Assembly (NCBI RefSeq): GCF_900109545.1
Contig: NZ_FOAP01000006.1
Coordinates: 388,634 to 452,633, forward strand
Direction of reading: 5' to 3'
Length of the DNA: 64,000 nucleotides
From: Stigmatella aurantiaca
Lineage (GTDB): Bacteria; Myxococcota; Myxococcia; Myxococcales; Myxococcaceae
Shown here: one piece after another, positions 45,842 to 53,604 of the stretch
How positions within the stretch are numbered: the stretch's first letter is position 1
How the letters are laid out: every line of letters begins with the position of its first letter
Notes under the pieces: generated by a model
Told to the model about the DNA's origin: nothing
Database searches by the model: none
What the model saw: only the letters and a program-made list of their open reading frames with translations
Position numbers and translations under genes: made by a program

Positions 45842-46873
45842 TCAGCCCACCTGGCGCAGGGACTCGCGGCCGGCGCGAAGCTGCTCGTGGACCGCGTCAA
45901 TCAAGCAGTCGGCGCGCAGGGGGCCGGACAGGTACTCCTGGGCCCCCAGGGCCCACGCCCGGTCCACTTCGCGCGAGCGGCCCGCCAGCAGCAGCCGGGC
46001 CTGGACACCGCGCCGCTTCACGCTCTCCACGGACTGCACCGGCGCCAGCACCACCGTGTGCGCGCTCGCCTTGCGCACATCCTCGGTCCGCGCCACCTGG
46101 GCGCGCACGCCCGCGTGCTCCAGCAGCTCCATCAGCCCCTGCGTGGCCTGGCGGCCCCAGCCATACACCCACACCTCGGGCTCGGCCGGCTTCGCGGGCG
46201 TGAGGACCCGCGTCACCACCGGCACCTCGCGCTCGGTGATGCGGGCGGCCACGGGCAGCTCCTCCGTCAGGGGCTTCATCACGGGCAGCCCGTTCTTGAA
46301 GGTGTACGCCGAGTCCCGGCGCCGCAGGAGCCCATCGAGCATCAGGCACTCCGCGCGCTCGGTCACCAGCGGCAGCGCCTCGTCGGCCTCGGGAAGCGGA
46401 ATGGGCTCCACCGGGCGATGCGCGCCGTCCAGGTGCGGGTAATAGAGCCGCTCGATGGCCTGGGCGATGGCCGCATCGGTCGCCAGCAGCGACACCACGC
46501 GCGTCTTGCCCGTGAGCCGGGCCACCTCGTCCAGGGTGTCCGGGTGGCCGGGCGCCGCGGTGGCCACCACCAGCACCGAGTCCCGCGGCCCTTCCTGGCG
46601 CAGGGGGATGACGCGGTAGTTTTCGGCGGCCCACACTGGCAGCACCTCGATGAGCTGGGAATCCAGCGGCTCGGCCTCCAGGTCCACGGCGGGAAGCTGC
46701 GCCTGATCGGCCAGCACCTCGAGCACCTGCTGCGCGGTGCAGAACCCCAGGTCCACCACCACCTGGCCCAGCGGCGTGCCCCACTTGTGGTGGAACCCCA
46801 GGGCCGCGCGAAGCTGCAGCTCGTCCACGAGCCCCACCGCCTGAAGCAGATCTCCCAGCCGTTTCTTCCGCAT
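45842..46873 (-). CDS. Orphan GspE N-terminal-domain protein with receiver-like C-terminus
   Basis: From ATG 46873 (GAGGG site) the protein has 343 residues. Residues about 1-140 carry GspE/PilB N-terminal domains: RLGDLLQAVGLVDELQLRAAL, LGFCTAQQVLEVLADQ and the later ATAAPGHPDTLDEVARLTG. The ATPase domain of PilB/GspE is missing. The C-terminal part (about 220-335) resembles a degenerate receiver domain (VWVYGWGRQATQGLMELLEHAG, SAHTVVLAPVQSVESVK, GAQEYLSGPL) without the Asp phospho-site. PilB/GspE N-terminal domains can bind c-di-GMP in MshE-like members, but those motifs are not evident here. Confidence 0.7.
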   Translation of the reverse strand: MRKKRLGDLLQAVGLVDELQLRAALGFHHKWGTPLGQVVVDLGFCTAQQVLEVLADQAQLPAVDLEAEPLDSQLIEVLPVWAAENYRVIPLRQEGPRDSVLVVATAAPGHPDTLDEVARLTGKTRVVSLLATDAAIAQAIERLYYPHLDGAHRPVEPIPLPEADEALPLVTERAECLMLDGLLRRRDSAYTFKNGLPVMKPLTEELPVAARITEREVPVVTRVLTPAKPAEPEVWVYGWGRQATQGLMELLEHAGVRAQVARTEDVRKASAHTVVLAPVQSVESVKRRGVQARLLLAGRSREVDRAWALGAQEYLSGPLRADCLIDAVHEQLRAGRESLRQVG

Positions 46874-46990
46874 GACCGTGCCCTCGGGTGCTACCGCCGC
46901 GGGCACGCCATTGCGCGCCACGTGCCAGCGCCCGGCTCCCGTTCATACACCAGCGCTCAAGGGTTTACATCCCCCCTCAAGCACCCAGAG

Positions 46991-47030
46991 CGGTGACTGT
47001 TGCCTACAGTGTGGTGACAGCCGTCACCAC
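46991..47030. promoter_or_regulatory. Candidate operator: GGTGAC repeats with an 8-bp inverted repeat
   Basis: CGGTGAC (46991-46997) is followed by GTGGTGAC (47011-47018), which pairs exactly with GTCACCAC (47023-47030) around AGCC. The site lies between the divergent GspE-N and PI-PLC-like genes, about 85-120 bp before the latter. No regulator gene is adjacent. Confidence 0.5.
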
Positions 47031-47113
47031 CTCTTTTCCCAAGAATGCCGTGAAAGCCATTTTACAGGGCCATGTTAAGGGGCCGTCTCGGTGTGACTCC
47101 CAGGGAGGTTTCC

Positions 47114-48574
47114 ATGACTCAGTTCCAGCGGCTCCTGCCCGGCCTCACGGCCCTTCTCCTGTTCGGTGCCTGCGGGGTGACGGACGAGGCCGAACTGCCC
47201 TCACTCGGCCTCCAGGAGCAGCCGGCGCTGGCGGACACCTGGGCCGCGAAGGCCGCGCGCATCCAGCAGCGGGATCTCCAGTCCAACGTCCCGCTCAACC
47301 GCTGGCAGCGGCTGGGCACCCACAACTCCCACGTCAGCACCCCGTACACGAAGTGCGGCGCGGGGCTCTGCTACTACGCGCGCGCCAACCAGCACCGGAG
47401 CCTCTCGGCCCAGCTCGACATGGGCATCCGGACCTTGATGCTGGACGTCTACGACCATGGCTGCCAGTGGGGCTGGAGCGTGTGCTTTGGCCACGAGGGC
47501 GAGCAATTCGTCCAGTGGAGCGTGTCGCTCGAGGACGAGATCGCCCAGTGGATCAACGCGCCGCAGAACCGGGACGAGGTGCTGTTCCTCATCCTGGAGG
47601 ACTACTTCAACGACGACGCCAACAAGCGCCGGTTCTTCGGCGAGCTCCGGTACCGCCTCGACCGGGACTACGTGCCCGGCGCGCCGGTGAGCACCACCTC
47701 GGGAGACCTGATTTTCCGCCCCGTGGACAAGGAGCGCCTGTTCCCGTCCCGGTGGCCCACCCCGGCGGAGCTGGTCCAGCAGGGCAAGCGCATCGTCATC
47801 GCCGTCAAGGACCGCTCGAAGTACGAGGTGTCCCTGAGCGCCGAGGGCTACGCGGGCCCCATGAAGGACTGGCTCTTCTCGGTCAACAGCGTGGGCTATC
47901 CCTCGGTGCAATACCCCTGGTACAGCGCCAACTTCGCGCCCTCGTTCGACGGGGGGCGCTGCGGCTCGGCGGACATCCGGGATGGCGCGGGCAACGTGCA
48001 GCCCCTGGGGCTCCAGTTCACCCAGTTCGAGGAGCTGAAGATCTGCGATCACTTCGAGACGTGCTCGGGCCTGTATGACACGAGCCTCTTCAGCAAGCGG
48101 CTCGACGTCAAAGCCGCCGTGGACTGCGGCTTCAGCGTGGCGATGGACCAGGCCGAGGGAGACCCGGGCTACCAGGGCCAGGGGTACGACTACTACTCCC
48201 GCACCCTGAAGCAGGCCATCTGGAGCTTCGCCGAGGGAGAGCCCAACGACGCGGGCGGCGACGAGGATTGCGCGCAGATGAGGCCGGACGGCCGCTGGAA
48301 CGACCTGTCCTGTGGCGGCGCCTCTCGCCGCCATGCGTGCAAGAAGAAGGACACCACGTGTGACGCGGCCTCGTGCCCCTCGGACTTCTGGACCCTGTCG
48401 TCCTCCGCGGGCGGCTGGTCCGCCGGGCTGACGGCCTGCCCTCAGGGCTACGCCTTCGGCGTGCCGCAGAACGGCTACGAGAACCGGAAGCTGCGGGAGC
48501 GGATTGGCAACGAGGACGTCTGGTTGAACTTCACGGACCGCGACGTGGAAGGCCGCTGGAAGCTCGCCCCGTAG
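47114..48574 (+). CDS. PI-PLC-like phosphodiesterase lipoprotein with lectin-like C-terminus
   Basis: ATG 47114 follows GGGAGG. The 486-residue product is a lipoprotein (lipobox FGAC, Cys20). Residues about 62-370 form a PLC-like phosphodiesterase domain with first catalytic His70 in GTHNSHVS, a second active-site region DVYDHGCQWGWSVCFGH, and IVIAVKDRS. Residues about 372-425 look like the end of a C-type lectin domain (WSFAEGEPNDAGGDEDC, GRWNDLSCGGASRRHACK). Another small Cys-containing module follows. It may hydrolyse a phospholipid head group at the cell surface. Substrate unverified. Confidence 0.82.
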   Translation: MTQFQRLLPGLTALLLFGACGVTDEAELPSLGLQEQPALADTWAAKAARIQQRDLQSNVPLNRWQRLGTHNSHVSTPYTKCGAGLCYYARANQHRSLSAQLDMGIRTLMLDVYDHGCQWGWSVCFGHEGEQFVQWSVSLEDEIAQWINAPQNRDEVLFLILEDYFNDDANKRRFFGELRYRLDRDYVPGAPVSTTSGDLIFRPVDKERLFPSRWPTPAELVQQGKRIVIAVKDRSKYEVSLSAEGYAGPMKDWLFSVNSVGYPSVQYPWYSANFAPSFDGGRCGSADIRDGAGNVQPLGLQFTQFEELKICDHFETCSGLYDTSLFSKRLDVKAAVDCGFSVAMDQAEGDPGYQGQGYDYYSRTLKQAIWSFAEGEPNDAGGDEDCAQMRPDGRWNDLSCGGASRRHACKKKDTTCDAASCPSDFWTLSSSAGGWSAGLTACPQGYAFGVPQNGYENRKLRERIGNEDVWLNFTDRDVEGRWKLAP

Positions 48575-48621
48575 GGAAAACCTCGGCGGGCTCCGGGGAC
48601 GCATGGCATCGTTCAGCCGCC

Positions 48622-49407
48622 ATGCGCCGCCCCCTGACCCGGCTGTCCTCCGATGCCCCCCGGCTCCACCGTTTCGTTCATGAGCTGGCGAGCTGGGGCC
48701 TCAATCACTCCCAGGCTTACTGGAAGCTCGCCCAGGCGTTGACCCCAGCGCCTGGCGCCGCCGGACTGCTCATCCACGAGCGGCTCCCCCTGCGCTTGAA
48801 CCTGGAGACCCAGGCCGAGCGGCGCATGTACCAGGGCGTGGAGCAGAATGGGCTGCTCCTCGCCTCCCGGTTGCTGACGCCCGGAGGGCACGGCATCGAC
48901 CTGGGCGCGCACATCGGCCTGTACACCGTGCTGATGGCGGCACGCGTGGGCGCGCAGGGCCGGGTCACCGCCTTCGAGCCCTCCGCCCCTGACCGCGAGC
49001 GGCTCCTGGCGCATACGCGCGAGCTGCCCCAGGTGACGGTCGTCCACCACCTGGAGGCCCTGCTCGAAGCGCAGGGCTCGGCGCCCATCGAGCTGCTCAG
49101 GGTAGAGGGAGCGGAATGGGCACCTCAGGTGTTCGAGAATGCGCCGGAGCTGTTCGGCTCGCACCGCATCCAGGCCCTGCTCACCGAGGTGGGCCCCGGC
49201 GCCGTCCCGGCCGGCCTCCTGGTGCCGCGCTTCCCCTTGAAAGAGTACGCCCACTTCCAGGTGAGCGAACGGCCCTCCCGGACCCACGTGCGGCTGCGGC
49301 CCGCCCTGGCCCCCGTGGACCTTCAGCGAATGCCCCCCGGGAGGTTCAACCTGCTGGCGATCCGCCGGGCCTGCATTGGACGGATCGTGGACCTCCTGGC
49401 CCGCTGA
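48622..49407 (+). CDS. FkbM-family SAM-dependent methyltransferase
   Basis: From ATG 48622 the protein has 261 residues. It has a Rossmann methyltransferase core with GIDLGAHIGLYTVLMA (SAM loop), VTAFEPSAPDRERLLAH (acidic ribose-binding position) and IELLRVEGAEW, as in FkbM enzymes that methylate sugar or polyketide hydroxyls. The longer frame to 48373 lies over the PI-PLC gene. It is 47 bp downstream of that gene and may share its transcript. Acceptor unknown. Confidence 0.78.
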   Translation: MRRPLTRLSSDAPRLHRFVHELASWGLNHSQAYWKLAQALTPAPGAAGLLIHERLPLRLNLETQAERRMYQGVEQNGLLLASRLLTPGGHGIDLGAHIGLYTVLMAARVGAQGRVTAFEPSAPDRERLLAHTRELPQVTVVHHLEALLEAQGSAPIELLRVEGAEWAPQVFENAPELFGSHRIQALLTEVGPGAVPAGLLVPRFPLKEYAHFQVSERPSRTHVRLRPALAPVDLQRMPPGRFNLLAIRRACIGRIVDLLAR

Positions 49408-49413
49408 CACGGC

Positions 49414-50793
49414 TCAGGGGCTCACAATAACTTGCAACGGCGGCTGCCCCTCCAAGAACTCCTCGCTGAGCCCTGCTTCCCACACCCTTCGGTCTTCCTC
49501 GCGTGGTGCGATCCGCAGCGCACCGGATTCCAAGACATGAAGCTCCAGCGCCGTGGGGAGGAGCACCTCCTGTCCACCGTGAAGGGGCGGAAGCACCGAA
49601 GGCCACCCTCCCTGTTCCGCGTGGTGGGCCTTGGCCAGTGCCATGGCGAGCAGCAAATCCATCTGGACACGCTGCAGATCCACCCGCGTGGCGTAAGGCT
49701 CCAAGGTAGGTGGGAGCTCGTGCATCACGGGGTTCCACGAACGGTTGAACTTCTCCGCCAGTGCCTGGAACCGGGGCCGCCGGACCGCGGCAGGCAGATC
49801 CACGAGTTGGAAGGCTTGTTCGTAAAACCGTTCAAACTCAACCAGCGCGATCCTCAAGAGAAGCGGCGAGAGGAAAGGCAAGCTTTCCATCTGCTCCGCT
49901 CCTTGTTTCACGAAGGCACGCATGCCAGCAGGCAGCGCCTCCTGTTGGGCTGGCTCGAGAAGCCGGCCAAACGCGTACAGCAGTCCGAAAATGCGCTCCG
50001 ACTTCAGGGCCGAGGACAGGGGCGGCAGACTTTCCCGGATGCGACGCAAACCGCGAATGGCGCGGTGGACACCTGCGGCAGAAGCACGGGAGATCGCTTC
50101 TTGGCAGGGAGGGAACAGCGTGCCGTGGATGACCTCTGCCGCCATGGCGCCCAGCAGTCCACCGTCATGACCGAGTTCCCGCGCGAGGGCGAGCCCATCG
50201 AGACAGAGTTCCAAGGCAGCATCTCCATGCCCCTCGCCGGATTGGAGCCGAACCTCCAGCGCGGCGAGCCGGAGGAGCACGAGAAGCCCCAGTTGGCCCG
50301 TGTCGTGGCCGGGCTGATTGGGATCGGCGAAGAGCCAGAGTTCCTCGGGCAGCCCCCCCTCCTCGGCCCAGGAGGCTTCCTGTAGCCGCCGTATCAACGG
50401 ACGGGCTCGCCCGAGCGATGCCATGCATTCACTGGGCAGTTCCCGCTGGGGCAATGCGGCATCCCAGCATTGGGAACTCACCCCACCCGGCTCTATCGCC
50501 AATTCCTTAGCATAAAAGCGGCGGACCTCCGGCATCAGAGAGCCAAGCGCTTGGGCGAGTGTTCCTGGGCTGGGACGGTCCACGTGAGAGGGCCGTACCC
50601 AGCGGCCAGCCGTCTTTACTTCGGCAAACGCGGCCAGCTCATCTCCCAGACGCTGAACTCGCGGCGTCAGCAACCAGAACGCGGCCACGGAGAGGAGCAG
50701 CACGGACAGGGGGATGCTTCCCAGCAGGATGAGCCCTTGCCAAAACCTGTCCGCAGACTGCCCGGGTTCCGCCATTCCAGCACTGTAACCCAT
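49414..50793 (-). CDS. Hypothetical single-pass membrane protein
   Basis: This 459-residue protein (or 453 from ATG 50775) has one N-terminal transmembrane helix (GLILLGSIPLSVLLLSVAAFWLL). A mostly helical cytoplasmic or periplasmic domain follows, without catalytic motifs, signal cleavage site or cysteine pairs. The C-terminus (ALAKAHHAEQGGWPSVLPPLHGG, LELHVLESGALRIA) resembles the end of type IV pilin/secretin-associated proteins only loosely. Family unknown. It is convergent with the FkbM gene, 6 bp between. Confidence 0.6.
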   Translation of the reverse strand: MGYSAGMAEPGQSADRFWQGLILLGSIPLSVLLLSVAAFWLLTPRVQRLGDELAAFAEVKTAGRWVRPSHVDRPSPGTLAQALGSLMPEVRRFYAKELAIEPGGVSSQCWDAALPQRELPSECMASLGRARPLIRRLQEASWAEEGGLPEELWLFADPNQPGHDTGQLGLLVLLRLAALEVRLQSGEGHGDAALELCLDGLALARELGHDGGLLGAMAAEVIHGTLFPPCQEAISRASAAGVHRAIRGLRRIRESLPPLSSALKSERIFGLLYAFGRLLEPAQQEALPAGMRAFVKQGAEQMESLPFLSPLLLRIALVEFERFYEQAFQLVDLPAAVRRPRFQALAEKFNRSWNPVMHELPPTLEPYATRVDLQRVQMDLLLAMALAKAHHAEQGGWPSVLPPLHGGQEVLLPTALELHVLESGALRIAPREEDRRVWEAGLSEEFLEGQPPLQVIVSP

Positions 50794-50894
50794 TCACGGG
50801 AGGCCTCAGGACCGCCCGTGAACGGAGGCTACCCGGCCCCGCCGCCTGGAAGCGCGGCGAGGCCACGGGGCTCCACTCCGATGGCAGTCCGGGC

Positions 50895-51566
50895 TCAGGC
50901 CCGGGGCACCTCGGGCCCCGGGACAGGGGCCTTCGGCGACAAGGCCTCGAGGCCGACCGAGGGACCCTCGTACCCTGGGCCAAAGCCCTGGGCGCCAGGC
51001 TCCAACGGCTGTGTCCCCGCGAAGAGACGCTTCGCCCTGCCGAACAGCCAGCGCACACCCTGGAGCGCGTCGCTCACGAGCGCCCGGGGCGCTTCCTTGG
51101 ACAGAAGCGCAGGCCCCTTCGATGTCCCCGACACCGCGTCCACGGGCATCGGGTTGATGCCCACGCCCAGCTCGTAGACCATCTTCCCGCCGAGCGTGGC
51201 GGTGTACAGCGCCGCCGTGTTGGCGAGCAGTCCCAGCACAACCTGGCCAGGCGACGGCGGGCGGCGCAACCGCCACAGCGTCACGCCCACGGCTCCCGCC
51301 ATGATGAAGCCATTGCCCAGCCCATGGAGGAACACCATGTCGCGCGCCCGGGGCTCATCGAGCTTGACCTCCTGGGAGGCAGCCAGCCCCGCCAGCCCCG
51401 CGAAGAGGCCACTCAGGGAGCCGGCTATCCACAACCGGCGGCCCACCTTGGCCCAGGCCCGGTCCCCGCTCGTGACCGCGATCAGGTCCGCCACCGCCGC
51501 CGTGGGCAACAGGGCCAGGGGGGCGTGGACCACGGAAGGATGCAGTTCGTGAAGGAGCATCTTCAT
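50895..51566 (-). CDS. DUF2231-type membrane protein
   Basis: This 223-residue protein starts HELHPSVVHAPLALLPTAAVADLIA, which is the DUF2231 signature. Four hydrophobic helices lie within the first 130 residues, and a Pro/Ala-rich soluble tail follows. DUF2231 proteins are predicted inner-membrane proteins sometimes linked with cytochromes. No such partner is here. It lies 32 bp downstream of the EamA transporter gene on the same strand. Confidence 0.8.
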   Translation of the reverse strand: MKMLLHELHPSVVHAPLALLPTAAVADLIAVTSGDRAWAKVGRRLWIAGSLSGLFAGLAGLAASQEVKLDEPRARDMVFLHGLGNGFIMAGAVGVTLWRLRRPPSPGQVVLGLLANTAALYTATLGGKMVYELGVGINPMPVDAVSGTSKGPALLSKEAPRALVSDALQGVRWLFGRAKRLFAGTQPLEPGAQGFGPGYEGPSVGLEALSPKAPVPGPEVPRA

Positions 51567-51598
51567 GCCAGAAGGCTATGCACGCTGTGTCCCAGCGG

Positions 51599-52537
51599 TC
51601 ACGGCTCGCTTCCTTGCTCGGCCCTCCCGAGCAGCCGACGGATCCACGGCTCGGAATTGACCAGGAAGATGCCCAGCAACACCAGCACGGCCCCGGCGAC
51701 GAAGTTCAGGCTGAGCGGCTCATCCAGCAACACCACGCCGAAGGTGACGCCAAACAGGGGCGTCATGAAGGAGAACACCGCCAGGTGCGACGCCAGGTAG
51801 CGGCGCATCAGCCAGAACCAGATGAGGTAGCTGGCGAACGACACCAGCACGCCTTGGAACAACACGCTGCCCACGCCCAGGGGGGTGAGCGTCACCTGGT
51901 GGATCTGCCCGCTCACGGCGGCGAGGCCCAGCAGCCCCACGAAGGCGATGGCCAACTGGTAGAACAGCGTCAGGGTGGGCGGAGCCTCGGACAACCGGGA
52001 GGCCCGGATGGTCACGGTGGTGGCGCCCCAGGCCGCGCCCCCCAGAATGCCCAGCGCATCCCCGAGGAGCATGCGCGCATCCATCTGGGCCAGCGACACC
52101 CCGCCGCTAAAGGCCAACGTGATGCCGCCAAAGCACAGGGCGATGCCCATCCATTGCAGCCGCCGCAGGCGCTCGCTGGGCAAGAGCAGGTGCAGACCGA
52201 GCGCGGAGAAGATGGGCGAGGTGTAGAGGAACACCGAGATGTGCGACGCCAGGGTGTACTGCAGGCCCAGCGCGATGCAGAGGAACTCGAGGGCGAACAA
52301 CCCGCCGGTCAGCAGTCCCGCGGGCACCGTGCCCGCGGCGCGCCTCCAGTCCCCGCGCCAGCTCATCACGAGCCCCACCAGCAAGGCGGCGATGCCGGAG
52401 CGGGCCATGGCCTGCATCATCGGCACGATGTCGGGTGCCGCGGCCTTGATGGCCACCTGCTGCACGCCCCAGAAGGTGCACAGGCCGAGCATCACCTGGA
52501 ACAGGAAGGCATCGGCCCCCCGCCGGAGAGCGCTCAT
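51599..52537 (-). CDS. EamA/DMT-family transporter
   Basis: This 312-residue protein has ten hydrophobic helices in two homologous halves. The N-terminal half starts LGLCTFWGVQQVAIKAAAP and the second half contains LGGAAWGATTVTIRAS, the EamA repeat pattern. Such proteins export amino acids, nucleosides or other small metabolites, or import them. The substrate cannot be read from sequence. It is followed by the DUF2231 gene and divergent from the glycosylase gene. Confidence 0.85.
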   Translation of the reverse strand: MSALRRGADAFLFQVMLGLCTFWGVQQVAIKAAAPDIVPMMQAMARSGIAALLVGLVMSWRGDWRRAAGTVPAGLLTGGLFALEFLCIALGLQYTLASHISVFLYTSPIFSALGLHLLLPSERLRRLQWMGIALCFGGITLAFSGGVSLAQMDARMLLGDALGILGGAAWGATTVTIRASRLSEAPPTLTLFYQLAIAFVGLLGLAAVSGQIHQVTLTPLGVGSVLFQGVLVSFASYLIWFWLMRRYLASHLAVFSFMTPLFGVTFGVVLLDEPLSLNFVAGAVLVLLGIFLVNSEPWIRRLLGRAEQGSEP

Positions 52538-52750
52538 GGACGGATGGCCTCAACGGGTGGGACGGGACAGGGGAAAGCGGGAGTCACGAGGGCGGCTTCT
52601 CTCCCAAACGCCCCCCTCCGTCAACGCGCGCTGGGGCACGGCCTCCTGCCTCCCCTGCGGCCCGCCTTGCCCACGCGGCTTCCGCTCCGCCACGTCACGC
52701 GCCCCCCATCGAACGTGGCAGGTTGGCTCCCACCGCATTAACTCCTCGGG

Positions 52751-53563
52751 GTGCCCGAAGGAAACATCATCCACCGGCTCGCGCGCGTCCACCATCGCTG
52801 GCTGGCGGGCCGCCAGTTCACTGCCGACTCGCCCCAGGGGCGCTTCTCCCAGGACGCCCGGCGGCTGTCGGGGCGGACGCTGTTGGCCGTGGAGGCGCAC
52901 GGCAAACACCTCTTCCACCATTTCGAAGGGGGCGTGCACCTCCATCTGCACCTGGGGCTCTTCGGCAACATCCGGCACTTCCGCGCCGGCGCCCCGCCCC
53001 CCTCCGCCGCGTGCCGGCTGCGGTTGGCGTCCCCGCATGCCACCCTCTACCTCTCGGGTCCCCAGTCCTGTGAGCTGTTGAGCCCGGAGGCCGAGCGGAC
53101 CCTGCGCGCCCGGCTGGGGGAGGATCCGCTTCGGCCCGAGGCGTCCCCGGCACGTGCCTTCGAGGCGCTGCGCCGGAGCCGTGCGCCGCTGGCCACCGTG
53201 CTGCTGGACCAGGAGCGCATCTCGGGCGTGGGCAACATCCTGCGCGCCGAGGCGCTCTTCCTGGCGCACCTGCCGCCCCAGCTCCCTGCCTCCGAGCTGC
53301 GGCCCGAGGACTTCGAGCGCCTGTGGGCGGCGCTCCGCCTGCTGCTGGAGGACGCGGCGCGCGATGGCCGCATCGTCACACCCCATGCACCGCCCACCGC
53401 CCTCACCCTTCCCGGCAAGCGGCGCGAGGACCGGTTCACCGTCTATGACCGCGAGGGACAGCCCTGCCCCCGGTGCGCCACCCCCATTGTCCGCCTGGCG
53501 CTCTCCGGGCGTGGCCTGTTCTTTTGCCCGTCCTGTCAGGCGCCTCGCGGCAAGAAGCGCTGA
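52751..53563 (+). CDS. nei: Fpg/Nei-family DNA glycosylase (endonuclease VIII-like)
   Basis: This 270-residue enzyme starts at GTG 52751. The processed N-terminus is Pro2-Glu3, the catalytic pair. Lys52 in AHGKHLFHHF is the expected second lysine. The helix-two-turn-helix appears as DQERISGVGNILRAEAL. The C-terminal zinc finger has CPRC and CPSC around GRGLFF, with the catalytic Arg. It excises oxidised bases by beta/delta-elimination. MPEGNII favours the Nei rather than the MutM branch. No linked repair gene is present. Confidence 0.92.
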   Translation: MPEGNIIHRLARVHHRWLAGRQFTADSPQGRFSQDARRLSGRTLLAVEAHGKHLFHHFEGGVHLHLHLGLFGNIRHFRAGAPPPSAACRLRLASPHATLYLSGPQSCELLSPEAERTLRARLGEDPLRPEASPARAFEALRRSRAPLATVLLDQERISGVGNILRAEALFLAHLPPQLPASELRPEDFERLWAALRLLLEDAARDGRIVTPHAPPTALTLPGKRREDRFTVYDREGQPCPRCATPIVRLALSGRGLFFCPSCQAPRGKKR

Positions 53564-53604
53564 GTTCCCCCATCATGGGACTCCAGACAGGAGACAAAGC
53601 CCCC

